NCBI RefSeq assembly: GCF_028307215.1
Contig: NZ_JAQMHV010000001.1
Span: 682,001 to 746,000 of the forward strand
Length of the DNA stretch: 64,000 bases
Reading direction: 5' to 3'
From: Falsirhodobacter sp. 20TX0035
GTDB lineage: Bacteria; Pseudomonadota; Alphaproteobacteria; Rhodobacterales; Rhodobacteraceae
Shown here one piece after another: positions 1 to 8,515 of this stretch. The notes under the pieces were generated by a model that was not told the origin of the DNA, made no database searches, and saw only the letters and a program-made list of their open reading frames with translations. A program made the translations under genes and the position numbers. Position 1 is the first letter of the stretch, and every line of letters starts with the position of its first letter.

Positions 1-173
1 AAATGGTGCAGCGGCAGCAGGCGGTAGACCGCGTTCATCCCCGGATACGCCCCGCGATAGAAGACCGGGTCAAACAGCCCGCTGCGATGCGCCAGAATGC
101 GGTAACGCCATTCGCGGGGGGACAGCGCCAGAACACGCGCCAGGCGGAGGAAACGATCGGCAACGGACGTCAT
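1..173 (-). CDS. N-terminal fragment of a polysaccharide/glycosyltransferase-related protein (partial)
   Basis: Only the first 57 codons are inside the window; the gene continues beyond base 1. The ATG is at 173-171. The fragment carries a FDPVFYRGAYPG segment; similar F-D-x-x-(F/W)-Y...YP-(G/D) stretches occur in rhamnan-synthesis and glycosyltransferase proteins of alphaproteobacterial surface polysaccharide clusters. It runs divergently from the glycosyltransferase pair starting at 321 and shares with it a 147-bp intergenic region holding a CtrA-type box. That context supports a role in surface glycan synthesis, but no catalytic domain is visible in the fragment, so the function is inferred. 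Confidence 0.6.
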   Translation of the reverse strand, partial: MTSVADRFLRLARVLALSPREWRYRILAHRSGLFDPVFYRGAYPGMNAVYRLLPLHH

Positions 174-235
174 TCAGGACCCTTCAAGGCGGACGATTCA
201 GTGGTGTCAGCTTCTCGTTCATAAAGATGAACAAA

Positions 236-254
236 GGTTAAACATAAATTAACC
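236..254. promoter_or_regulatory. CtrA-type box in an inverted repeat
   Basis: GGTTAA, then seven bases, then TTAACC: a perfect TTAA-N7-TTAA CtrA consensus (238-252) inside a perfect 6-bp inverted repeat. It lies in a short AT-rich stretch between the divergent partial gene (start 173) and the glycosyltransferase gene (TTG 321). CtrA is the cell-cycle/motility response regulator of alphaproteobacteria. Binding here is inferred from the match. Confidence 0.6.
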
Positions 255-320
255 AAATCGATCATAGCCTTGCCGCACTCGTCCGCCCCTTGGTGGCTGT
301 CCGATTGCAGGAGTGATGAC

Positions 321-1379
321 TTGACCTTCGACCTCGTGTTCGTCTCGGGAACCTCTCGGCACGAACGCCCCTATTACGATCCGTCCGTACGGTATAGGGC
401 GTTCAACCTTGCGGAACATTTTCGCAAGAAGGGCCACCGGGTCTGCCTGATCTCGCAGGCGAAGTTCGATCAGAACGCCGACAGCTTCACCTCGGCCCGG
501 CTGATCCAGTTCCACCGCCCGCAGGCCACCGAAACGCTGATGCGCTTTGTCATGCGCCAGCGCGGGCGGCAGCGGCTGATAGCGGATTACGACGATCTGG
601 TCTTCGACGTGTCCGCCGTGCATGAGACACCCGCCGTCCATGACCGGGGGGAGGAGGTGCGCACCGTCAGCCGCGCACTGGCGGCCAATGCCGAGGTGGG
701 CGCCATGTTCCGCCTGCGCAGCGCCTCCACCGTCCCCTTGGCCGACGCCGCGACCCGGCTTCTGGGCGGCGACACGGTGGTGGTGCACAACGCGCTGGAC
801 CCCCTTTATCGCGACGTGACGCGGCGGGTGCGCGAACGGGGCGTTTCCCCGCAATACACGGCGGGATACTTCTCGGGCACCGCCTCGCACAATCGGGATC
901 TGGAGATGATCGCCCCGCATCTTGCGGCCCATCTGGCGCAGGATCCGGCCCACACGCTGCTGCTGGTCGGCCCCGTCGCCGTCCCGGTGGCGCTGAGGCC
1001 GTTCGAAAACCGCATCTCGCGCCTGAAGGTCACGGACTTCTACAACATGCCCGAATTGATCGCGAACTGCCGGACCCTTCTGGGCCCCCTGGTAGACAAC
1101 CGCTTCGCCCGCTGCAAGAGCGGCCTGAAATTCTTCGAAGCCGGCCTGCTGGGCGTGAACGTCGCCGCCACCCCCATTCCCGACATCGACCGGTTCGACA
1201 GCCCCCTGCTGCACAAGTGCCGGACCCCCGAGGATTGGAGCACGGCCCTGTCCGCCCCCGCCCTCGACCCCGAAACGCGGAACGCCGCCGTGGCCCGCCT
1301 GGAAGGAGAGGCCAGCCTCGCCCCCCAGATCGCGCGCTGGCAAGCCGCGTTCCTTGACCTGCAGGCGGACGTCCAATGA
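321..1379 (+). CDS. GT-B type glycosyltransferase (GT4-like)
   Basis: Predicted 352-residue cytosolic glycosyltransferase transferring a sugar from an activated donor during surface polysaccharide synthesis. A TTG start is chosen because AGGAG (309-313) sits 7 bases upstream and the product then begins with a Rossmann-like strand (TFDLVFVSG). The N-terminal half has the acceptor-domain pattern. The C-terminal half has GYFSGTASHNRDLE (182-195) and FFEAGLLGV (271-279), which resembles the donor-binding E/G-rich segment of GT-B enzymes. The stop overlaps the next start by 4 bp (ATGA), so the two are translationally coupled. Sugar specificity cannot be read from the sequence. The upstream CtrA box suggests cell-cycle or developmental control. 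Confidence 0.8.
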   Translation: MTFDLVFVSGTSRHERPYYDPSVRYRAFNLAEHFRKKGHRVCLISQAKFDQNADSFTSARLIQFHRPQATETLMRFVMRQRGRQRLIADYDDLVFDVSAVHETPAVHDRGEEVRTVSRALAANAEVGAMFRLRSASTVPLADAATRLLGGDTVVVHNALDPLYRDVTRRVRERGVSPQYTAGYFSGTASHNRDLEMIAPHLAAHLAQDPAHTLLLVGPVAVPVALRPFENRISRLKVTDFYNMPELIANCRTLLGPLVDNRFARCKSGLKFFEAGLLGVNVAATPIPDIDRFDSPLLHKCRTPEDWSTALSAPALDPETRNAAVARLEGEASLAPQIARWQAAFLDLQADVQ

Positions 1380-3220
1380 TCAACCTTCTCTACTATCTCG
1401 AACCCCATCCCTATCGGAACACCTTCACGGAACATGCCGGCGTCATGGCGGTTCTGGAACAGGCGCTGGCCGATGCGGTGGATCGGCAGGACGTGAACCT
1501 GCGCATCTTCTCCAACGGCGAGGTGATCGACGCCCTGATGCAGCAGACGCCGCTTATGGCGCCCTTCCTGCAGCGCCCGACCGGGGCGGAAACGCGGCGC
1601 ATCCGCGCCCTGCACGACCGTTGGGCGGAACCGAAGATCGCGGAATGGCTGCAACTGGTGCGGGGCGAGGGGGAGGTGACCGACTTCTACATCTCCATCC
1701 TGGAGCGCCTGCACCGCGAGGATCCGATCGACGCGATCCTGTGCTGGTCGGAAAACGGGGCCGTGCGGCGCTTCGCCGCCGCCCATGACATTCCCGTCCT
1801 GCACGGCGAACTGGGCCCCACCCGCAGCCCCTTTCCCGAAACCGTCTATTTCGACCCGGCAGGCACCAATGGCCACGCCGCGATGCGCCAGACGATCCGC
1901 GCCCGGCTGGAGGCGGCCGAGGCGGAAGGCATCTGGAACACGTTCGGCACCGCCGCCGGCTGCCTGCCCATGGCCGAGGTGCACAACCCCGCGCCGGAGA
2001 CGAGCCCGACCGTCATCGACCTGTGCGTGACCTGGACGCCCGAAGCCGCCCCCTGGACGCCCGAAGGGCCTTACATCTACGTGGCGCTGCAACTGGCCGA
2101 CGATTTGAACACGCTGTTGCACTCGCGCTTCCCGAATCCGAAGGCGTTCCTCGAACACATCGTCCCCGAGGCGAAGCGGCTTGGCTACGCCGTTGTCGTC
2201 AAGGGTCACCCCGCCGCCGCCGACCGCCCCTTCAACCTGACCCGGGAACTCGAAGCGCTGATCTGGCTGGAGGACGAGCATCCCGACGTCCTCGTCCTGC
2301 CGCGCAAGACGGGCGCGCGGGTGTCCAACCATGTCATGGGGCAGGCGCATTACGTGGCCTGCATCAACAGCTCCCTTGGGTTCGAAGCGATGATCCTGGG
2401 CGTGCCGCCCCTTGTGCTGGGCGACGCCGTCTACGACGCGGACGGCTGGCTGCAGGAACGCATCCCCTTCCTGCCCGCCGGCGCGCCGCGCGATTTCACG
2501 GCCGTGATGGACGCGGTCGTGGGGCTGACGATGCGGGACCACCTGATCCAGCGAACCGCCCTCGCCGATCCCGGGGCGCTGGCGCGCATCCTTGATGGGG
2601 CGATCAGCACGCGTCCCGCCCGCACGACGCCATGGATCCGGCGGTCGGTGCGCGGGATCGACCTCCCGCGCGAGGTGCGGATCGAGGCGGACCGCCTGAT
2701 CGTTTGCCCCGACACGGAGCATGCCTTCACGCTGCCGACCAGCGGGGCCTTCAGCGGTTACATCGACGGCATCACGACCGAGGCGAACGAGGAAATCCTG
2801 CGCGGCTGGGCCATCGACACCCGCCACGCCCGCGCGGCGCGCATCGTCTGGATGATGGTGGACGACCGTCTGGTGAGCGAGCATCGCCTGGTCCGGAAAC
2901 GGCGGGACGTCGCGGACGCCCTGCCCGGGCTTCCGCTGTCCCATTATCTGGGCTTCGCCTTTGCCCTGCCCCCCGGCGTTCCGCCGGAACGGATACGGCT
3001 GGTTTTCCTGTCCCATGACGACCGTGCGCTGGTCTGCCAGCCCAGCCGCGCGCCCGGGCAGTCCATCCTGACCTCGCCGCCGGCGCCCGCTCCGGTCGAA
3101 GCTCCGCCCGCCGCCGCCGAGGTGGCACCGCAGCCGGTCGAAGCGGCCAACGTTTCCGTTCCACCGCCCCCCGCCCCACCGGCGGCAAAGTTCGGCTTCC
3201 TGCGCCGCGTCCGCCGCTGA
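1376..3220 (+). CDS. Capsule-type GT-B glycosyltransferase with accessory C-terminal domain
   Basis: 614 residues. The central part has KGHP (276-279) and NSSLGFEAMILG (331-342), the pattern of capsule polysaccharide (KpsC/KpsS-like) glycosyltransferases in which a lone Ser-rich turn and E-A-x-x-x-G contact the donor nucleotide. Residues about 455-550 form a separate module (GYIDGIT ... GWAID ... VDDRLV). This type of small beta-rich domain is often fused to glycosyltransferases and glycan-associated proteins. Residues about 565-605 are a Pro/Ala/Val-rich linker ending in a basic FGFLRRVRR tail that could contact membrane or partner. It overlaps the upstream glycosyltransferase by 4 bp. Its stop codon abuts the stop of the convergent gene at 3221. 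Acceptor and product are unknown. Confidence 0.75.
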   Translation: MINLLYYLEPHPYRNTFTEHAGVMAVLEQALADAVDRQDVNLRIFSNGEVIDALMQQTPLMAPFLQRPTGAETRRIRALHDRWAEPKIAEWLQLVRGEGEVTDFYISILERLHREDPIDAILCWSENGAVRRFAAAHDIPVLHGELGPTRSPFPETVYFDPAGTNGHAAMRQTIRARLEAAEAEGIWNTFGTAAGCLPMAEVHNPAPETSPTVIDLCVTWTPEAAPWTPEGPYIYVALQLADDLNTLLHSRFPNPKAFLEHIVPEAKRLGYAVVVKGHPAAADRPFNLTRELEALIWLEDEHPDVLVLPRKTGARVSNHVMGQAHYVACINSSLGFEAMILGVPPLVLGDAVYDADGWLQERIPFLPAGAPRDFTAVMDAVVGLTMRDHLIQRTALADPGALARILDGAISTRPARTTPWIRRSVRGIDLPREVRIEADRLIVCPDTEHAFTLPTSGAFSGYIDGITTEANEEILRGWAIDTRHARAARIVWMMVDDRLVSEHRLVRKRRDVADALPGLPLSHYLGFAFALPPGVPPERIRLVFLSHDDRALVCQPSRAPGQSILTSPPAPAPVEAPPAAAEVAPQPVEAANVSVPPPPAPPAAKFGFLRRVRR

Positions 3221-4432
3221 TCAGGCCGGCGCTGCGGCGTGCAGAACGCTCAGCGCCACAAAGGCCAACCCTGCGAAGGTGGGGGCCAGATCGGCCCCCG
3301 CATCCACGAAACCCGCGGCGCGGGGCGCCTTCAGCGCCGCGTCCAGCCAGCGCAGCCCGTCCTGTGCGACCAGTGCGTCCAGATCCTGCACCGCAAGATG
3401 CGCATTCTCAGGATGCCGCCGCGCCACCAGGGTGCGCGCGAAGGCCCCCCACAGCACGCAGTGGGGGCATTCGGCCGTGCCCTCGCCGAGGACGTGTTCC
3501 ACCGCGTCCGTGATTCGCACATGGATCGCGTCCGCTGGCACGGGCTGTCCGGGCAAGACCAGCCCCGCCTTCGCCAGATCCACCAGAACCGCCGCCGACC
3601 ATTGCCGCTGCGCCATGTCCAGCCAGACCGAAGAGCCATGCAGCACCACGGGCCGGGTGGCACGTGCCCGGACCGCCTCCGCCAGCGCATCGCACCATTG
3701 CCCCCAGACCCGCTCGGCCCGCGCCAACGCCTCGGGGAAAGCCTCCCCCCGCATCATGCCGTGCTGCGTCAGGAAGCCCAGTGCCGAGGGGTGCTGGCTG
3801 CGGTCCACCACAAGACGCTGCAGGCGGTCGTTCTGCTTTTCCAGCACGGTGGGGGGCCAGGACAGGGCGGCCAACCGCGGCCGGTCCGACTGCACCCACG
3901 AGGCGTAGGCGGGGTTCTGATACTCCCCGTCCTCCATATAACGCCCTTCCGCGTGGTGGCCGCTGGCATTCATCAGCATCGTCCAGTCGAAGATCATCAG
4001 GTCGCGCCCGAACACGGTGCGCCAGATGGCAAGGGAATCGACCTGATGGCGGTACATCATCGCGTCGATGCGCGGGGTGATCGCCTCTTTGCGGATATGC
4101 GTATGGTCGTTGTAGAACTGGCCGCTGACAAACGGCCCCGCCGCGATACTGTTGCCGAAGCGGAAATCCGGCACGATCAGGAAGATCGGCTGGCCCACCT
4201 CGTGCTGGCGCAGCAGCTGGGCGAAGATGGTCCGGTTCCAGACGGGAAACCCCCCCTCGCCCAGCGCCAGCGTGGTCGCGAAGGGCGCGGGCAGCAGGTC
4301 CAGATCCAGTACATGCCGCCAACGCGCGGCATGCGACGGACCAAGAATGAAGCCGCGCACGGCGCGAGCCGGCAGGGCGTCGGTCAGCAGGTCGCGAAGG
4401 CTCTCAAGGTCCTGTTCGATGGTCGTGGGCAT
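3221..4432 (-). CDS. Uncharacterised protein, possibly polysaccharide-linked
   Basis: 403 residues, no family recognised with confidence. The ATG at 4432 is chosen over an in-frame TTG at 4465; GGAG lies about 13 bases upstream. A GPSHAARW segment near residue 28 looks like the G-D/P-S block of SGNH-fold hydrolases or acyltransferases, but I could not assign the remaining SGNH blocks. A CPHC pair sits near residue 330, and the protein is rich in Trp and His. There is no signal peptide or clear membrane segment. It is convergent with the capsule-type glycosyltransferase (stops abut) and its start overlaps the antiporter 3' end by 29 bp. A role in glycan modification is a guess from position. 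Confidence 0.7.
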   Translation of the reverse strand: MPTTIEQDLESLRDLLTDALPARAVRGFILGPSHAARWRHVLDLDLLPAPFATTLALGEGGFPVWNRTIFAQLLRQHEVGQPIFLIVPDFRFGNSIAAGPFVSGQFYNDHTHIRKEAITPRIDAMMYRHQVDSLAIWRTVFGRDLMIFDWTMLMNASGHHAEGRYMEDGEYQNPAYASWVQSDRPRLAALSWPPTVLEKQNDRLQRLVVDRSQHPSALGFLTQHGMMRGEAFPEALARAERVWGQWCDALAEAVRARATRPVVLHGSSVWLDMAQRQWSAAVLVDLAKAGLVLPGQPVPADAIHVRITDAVEHVLGEGTAECPHCVLWGAFARTLVARRHPENAHLAVQDLDALVAQDGLRWLDAALKAPRAAGFVDAGADLAPTFAGLAFVALSVLHAAAPA

Positions 4433-5837
4433 TCGCGTGGTCTTTCTCCGGCAGGTCCGCGGCAACAGAAGCGGGCCTATAGCACGGAGTGGCGCCAGAG
4501 TGGTTAACGGAGCCTGAAAAAATGACCCGCCGACCCTCTTTCCCCGCCGCCGGCCCCTGCAGTCCGGGCGGCGCCGCGCCCGTGTCGGGGTCGCGGCCGT
4601 GGCTGCGGTCCAGCCAGCGCATGATGGGGGTCACCGTCAGCCCGTGCATCAGGATCGACATCAGAACCACCAGACCGAGGATGGCCCAAAGACGCTCCCC
4701 CTCCCCCGCCGGCATGTGGTTGAGGCCGTAGGCGAGATAATAGATGGACCCCACGCCGCGGATGCCGAAAAAGGCGATGGTCAGGCGTTCGGTCCAGCTG
4801 GCGTTCAGGCCGATCAGGCCGATCAGCCCCGTCACCGGCCGGATCAGCAGCAGGATCACGAAGGCCCCGACCACATCCGTCCAGCGCAGCGCGCCCAGAA
4901 GCCCGTCGGCCAGCGCCCCGCCGAACAGCAGCAGCAGCACCATCATCGCCAGACGCTCGATCTGTTCGGTGACGTCGTGCATCTCGCGATGGAAGTCGTG
5001 GGTGCGGTGGGCGTGGCGGAAGGTCAGCGCCGTCACGAAGACCGACAGGAAGCCGTAGGAGTGGATGATCTCGGTCAGCCCGTAGGACACAAAGGTCGCG
5101 GCCAGCGCGATCAGCCCGTCGCCCGTCTGGGCCAGCTTGGTTTCGGCCGGGATCTTGAAGGTGACCCAGCCAAAGGCGCGGCCGATCAGGTATCCCCCCA
5201 GAACCCCCGCCCCGATTTCCCACAGCACGTTGTAGCTCAGCCATTTCAGCGCCCAAGGCTCTCCGGTGGAGGCCGCGAGCGTCAGTGCGATGGCCAGATG
5301 GACGAAGGGAAACGCCGCGCCGTCGTTCATCCCTGCTTCGGAGGTGAGGCCGAAACGGACCTCGTCCTCCTCGCCGCTGCGGGGCGGGCCGACCTGCACG
5401 TCCGAGGCGAGGACCGGATCGGTCGGCGCCAGCGCCGCCCCCAGCAGCAGCGCCAGCGTCCAGGGCAGCCCCATCCATCCCGCCGCCAGTGCGGTGATGG
5501 CCAGGATGCTGAGCGGCAGCGTGATCAGGATCAGCCGCCACGACACCTGCCACCGGCGCATGCCGAAGACCCGGTCCAGCTTCAGCCCCGCCCCCATCAG
5601 CGCGATGATGACCACGAATTCGGTGAACCGTTCCGTGATCTCGGGATAGGTCATGGGCAGGGGCACCAGCGTCACCTGCGGCAGCGAAAACAGCGCTGCC
5701 CCCAGCGCGATGCAGACGATGGGCAGCGACAAGGGAAGCCGCCGAAGGGCCAGCGGCAACCAGGCCACCAGCGCGATCAGAAGGCCTGCCCCCGTCAGGA
5801 ACAGTATGTAGGGGTCCGGTTCCAGAAACGATGCCAT
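4404..5837 (-). CDS. CPA1-family cation:proton antiporter
   Basis: 477-residue inner-membrane Na+(K+)/H+ exchanger with about 12 hydrophobic segments. The PTDP motif (ALAPTDPVLASDVQVG) and the AGMNDGAAFPF segment carry the paired acidic residues of the ion site typical of CPA1/NhaP proteins. The ATG at 5837 starts just before the first membrane segment. An alternative GTG at 5909 would overlap the rsgA stop (GTGA) and add 24 polar residues, so the start is uncertain. The last roughly 60 residues are polar, Pro/Gly-rich and run over the start of the next gene, an unusual tail that could reflect a lost stop. Likely cotranscribed with rsgA. Confidence 0.85.
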   Translation of the reverse strand: MASFLEPDPYILFLTGAGLLIALVAWLPLALRRLPLSLPIVCIALGAALFSLPQVTLVPLPMTYPEITERFTEFVVIIALMGAGLKLDRVFGMRRWQVSWRLILITLPLSILAITALAAGWMGLPWTLALLLGAALAPTDPVLASDVQVGPPRSGEEDEVRFGLTSEAGMNDGAAFPFVHLAIALTLAASTGEPWALKWLSYNVLWEIGAGVLGGYLIGRAFGWVTFKIPAETKLAQTGDGLIALAATFVSYGLTEIIHSYGFLSVFVTALTFRHAHRTHDFHREMHDVTEQIERLAMMVLLLLFGGALADGLLGALRWTDVVGAFVILLLIRPVTGLIGLIGLNASWTERLTIAFFGIRGVGSIYYLAYGLNHMPAGEGERLWAILGLVVLMSILMHGLTVTPIMRWLDRSHGRDPDTGAAPPGLQGPAAGKEGRRVIFSGSVNHSGATPCYRPASVAADLPEKDHANAHDHRTGP

Positions 5838-5905
5838 GCCGTTCAAACCCACGAAACGGGCTTTTGCTCCACCGCTCGTCGAAGATGGTGCGGAACGGCT
5901 GCGGA

Positions 5906-6937
5906 TCACCGCTTGCCGGGCGTCTTCCGGATCTTGTTGCCGCGGGGGCCGGTGTCCACGGGGGTGTTGCTCCGGTTCTCGTCCACCAGCTTGCGCCAGC
6001 GGTCCAGCCGGGCCGGGTCCAGCTCTCCGGCCGCCACGGCCGCACGGACGGCGCAGCCCGGTTCATGCGCATGGGTGCAGTCGCGGAAGCGGCACAAGGG
6101 CGCCAGCTCCGCGATCTCGGCGAACAGGACGTCGAGGCCGACGGAGATATCGCTGATGTGCAGCGTGCGGATGCCGGGCGTGTCGATCACCCACCCGCCC
6201 CCCGCGATGGGGTGGAGCGAGCGGGACGTGGTGGTGTGCCGGCCCTTGGCGTCGGATTCTCGGATGCTTCCGGTGCGCTGCGCCTCTTCGGGGGCCTTGG
6301 CCGAAAGGGTGTTCAGAAGCGAGGATTTGCCCACCCCCGACGATCCCACCAGCGCCACGGTCTGACCCGGCCCGCACCACGGCGCCAGCGCCACCGCCGC
6401 CTCGGGCACCTGCGCGTTCAGGGTGACGACCTCCAGCCCGCGCTGCAACCCGATCACCTGCTGGCGGTAGGGTTCGGGATCGGCCACCCGGTCGGCCTTG
6501 GTCAGCACGATCACGGGCGTGGTGTCCGCCTCGTTCGCCAAAGCCAGATAGCGTTCCAGACGCGCGGGGTTCAGGTCGTCGTTGCAGGACGACACGATGA
6601 ACAGCGTGTCGACGTTCGCCGCGATCAGCTGCGGCACGCGCGCGCCTTCCGTGTGCCGTTGCAGCACCGTCCGGCGGTCCAGCCGGCGGACCAGCGTCCG
6701 GGTCTCCGCCTCCACCAGCACCCAGTCGCCGACGGCGAAGTCCGAGGTGTTGGTCTGGGGCGGCAGGACCAGCTTTGTGGGGCCGAAGAGGGATTCGGCC
6801 GTCATCCGGGCGCGGTGGACCGTCGCGATGCGCATCGGTGCCAGCTCCGCCTCCTCGGGCCGCAGCTGGTCCTCATGGAAGGCGGACCAGCCAAGGGCCG
6901 CCAGCGTCCGGGGGGGATGATCGGGTGCATGTGTCAC
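5906..6937 (-). CDS. rsgA: Ribosome small-subunit biogenesis GTPase RsgA
   Basis: About 343 residues. RsgA is a circularly permuted GTPase acting late in 30S maturation, releasing RbfA and checking the decoding site. Order seen: OB-fold region, G4 (TKAD), G1 (GSSGVGKSS), G2 region, G3 (DTPG), then a zinc-binding segment CRFRDCTHAHEPGC and a basic C-terminus. The permuted G4-G1-G3 order is diagnostic. The GTG at 6937 is chosen because no ATG is available in frame before conserved sequence (LAALGWSAF); a TTG at 6967 is possible. It is followed by the antiporter on the same strand with an almost overlapping junction. Confidence 0.95.
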   Translation of the reverse strand: MTHAPDHPPRTLAALGWSAFHEDQLRPEEAELAPMRIATVHRARMTAESLFGPTKLVLPPQTNTSDFAVGDWVLVEAETRTLVRRLDRRTVLQRHTEGARVPQLIAANVDTLFIVSSCNDDLNPARLERYLALANEADTTPVIVLTKADRVADPEPYRQQVIGLQRGLEVVTLNAQVPEAAVALAPWCGPGQTVALVGSSGVGKSSLLNTLSAKAPEEAQRTGSIRESDAKGRHTTTSRSLHPIAGGGWVIDTPGIRTLHISDISVGLDVLFAEIAELAPLCRFRDCTHAHEPGCAVRAAVAAGELDPARLDRWRKLVDENRSNTPVDTGPRGNKIRKTPGKR

Positions 6938-6983
6938 CCCAGATGCATGCGCGGGACGGGGCGGCAATGCAAGCCCCGGCGGA

Positions 6984-8138
6984 TCAGTCGCGCGCGGCCT
7001 GCAGCAGATCGTGGATCAGGCGCCGCGTCGCCTCGGCCCGGACGGGGTTGGGGTAGTTCCGGTTCGCCAGCACCACGACGCCGATCCGTTCCGACGGCAC
7101 CATCGCCACATAGGCCCCGAAGCCGTTCGTGGCCCCCGTCTTGTTCAGGAGGCCCTGAAGCGCCTGCGGATCGTGCCGGGTCAGGGGCTGCGGCGTCAGC
7201 GCCATCTCGGGTGCGTTGCCCGCCGCCAGCTGCGCCGGGTCCACCGGCCACGGATAGCCCTCCCAGATCATGCCTTGGGCGAAATGGGCGGTGTCGTAGC
7301 CGGCCACGCGGGTCCGTGCCAAGGCCGCGTCCACCGGTTCCGGCAGATCGAGGTTGCCCAGATGCGCGTCCAGAAACCGCGTCATGTCCGTGACGGTGGA
7401 TCGGATGCCATAGGCTTCGGCGTCCAGCATGCCCGGATTGACGCGCACCGGCGCCCCCGTCCGGGAATAGCCGAAGGCGTAGCGGTCCATCGCCTCCTCC
7501 GGCACGGTCACGAAGGTGCTGTTCAGGCCAAGCGCGGGCAGAAGGTGTTCGGACAGCGCCGTGTCGTAGGAGGCGCCGAACCGGTCCGCGGTGATCCGGC
7601 CCAGAAGGCCGATGCTGACATTGGAATAGGACCGCAGCGTTTGCGGGGGATCGCCCTCCGGCGTCCAGTGGGCCAGATAGTCGTTCAGGCTGGCGTCGTC
7701 GACGATGCCCTCGGGCACCTGAAGCGGCAGGCCGCCCGTCGCATGCGCCGCCAGATCGTTCAGCGTGATCCGGTCGAAGGCGCTGCCCTTCAGGGCGGGG
7801 CGTTCCTGCGACACCGGCGCGTCCAGCGACAGAAGGCCCTCTTCTTCGGCCAGGGCCGCCAGCGCCACGTTGAACAGCTTGCTGACGGACCCAAGTTCGA
7901 ACAGCGTGTCCGCGTCCACCGGGCGACGGGTGTCGCGGTCGGCGAAACCTTCGGCAAAGACGTGCGGCCGGCCGTCTAGCGTCACGCCAATGGCCAGACC
8001 CGGAATGTCCAGCTCCTGCATCAGGGGCCGGAAGATGTCTTCGGCAATGTCGTGGAACTGGTCGTCCGTCAGGTCCCGCGCATGGGCGGGGGCGGCCAGA
8101 AGGGCCAGGGCGAGGCCGAGAATGGGGAACCGCTTCAT
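6984..8138 (-). CDS. ampC: Class C (AmpC-type) serine beta-lactamase
   Basis: 384 residues with an N-terminal signal peptide (MKRFPILGLALALLAAPAHA), hence periplasmic. It has the three hallmark motifs of class C enzymes: S84-V-S-K87 (nucleophile and general base), Y171-S-N173, and K333-T-G335. Length fits the family. The ATG at 8138 has AAGGA 6 bases upstream; a longer in-frame start would bury the signal peptide. No divergent ampR regulator is adjacent, so AmpR-type induction is not indicated here. Related DD-peptidase/esterase families share the fold, but the YSN and KTG motifs together favour a beta-lactamase. Natural substrate range cannot be judged. Confidence 0.9.
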   Translation of the reverse strand: MKRFPILGLALALLAAPAHARDLTDDQFHDIAEDIFRPLMQELDIPGLAIGVTLDGRPHVFAEGFADRDTRRPVDADTLFELGSVSKLFNVALAALAEEEGLLSLDAPVSQERPALKGSAFDRITLNDLAAHATGGLPLQVPEGIVDDASLNDYLAHWTPEGDPPQTLRSYSNVSIGLLGRITADRFGASYDTALSEHLLPALGLNSTFVTVPEEAMDRYAFGYSRTGAPVRVNPGMLDAEAYGIRSTVTDMTRFLDAHLGNLDLPEPVDAALARTRVAGYDTAHFAQGMIWEGYPWPVDPAQLAAGNAPEMALTPQPLTRHDPQALQGLLNKTGATNGFGAYVAMVPSERIGVVVLANRNYPNPVRAEATRRLIHDLLQAARD

Positions 8139-8515
8139 CGTCTTCCTTGCAGGGTCGAGGGCCCGCCGGGCCCGGTTCCCGGTCATCTAGAAGGAAGGGG
8201 GCCGCGACAGCAAACACAAAGGCCGTACATGCGCGACCTCCCCTTATGCGCACCCTTCCGCAGAAACCCCGTTGCCACACGCCGCAGGTATATGCACCAA
8301 TCGCCCTTGGCGGGCCGCGATGGGGGATCGGGCATCCGCCGGGAGGGGGACATGTTGCACGATCCGCGCATCATCATCCGGAGCCCATCCGCCAATCCGG
8401 CGGAGGGACGGCCCTGTTCGACACGTTCACGATCATCCTGCGCCGCTTTGGCCCCGGGAACGGTCCGCGCCGTTCCCCCGGGACCACGCGCCTTTCCTGA
8501 AGGACAGACCAGACG
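8139..8515. other. Intergenic region with two GC-rich hairpins ahead of pyc
   Basis: 377 bp between divergent ampC and pyc with no credible ORF. It holds two inverted repeats on the pyc side: TCCGCC/GGCGGA (8388-8404, loop 5) and CCCGGGAACGG / CCGTTCCCCCGGG (8453-8482, loop of 6, two-base bulge). The second ends 33 bp before the pyc start. Neither is followed by a T-run, so they look more like leader-RNA structures than terminators. No clear promoter hexamers were picked. Confidence 0.45.

Noticed and set aside
4504-6072. 522-codon minus-strand frame
   Set aside because: Out-of-frame shadow of the antiporter gene; the translation lacks membrane segments or motifs.
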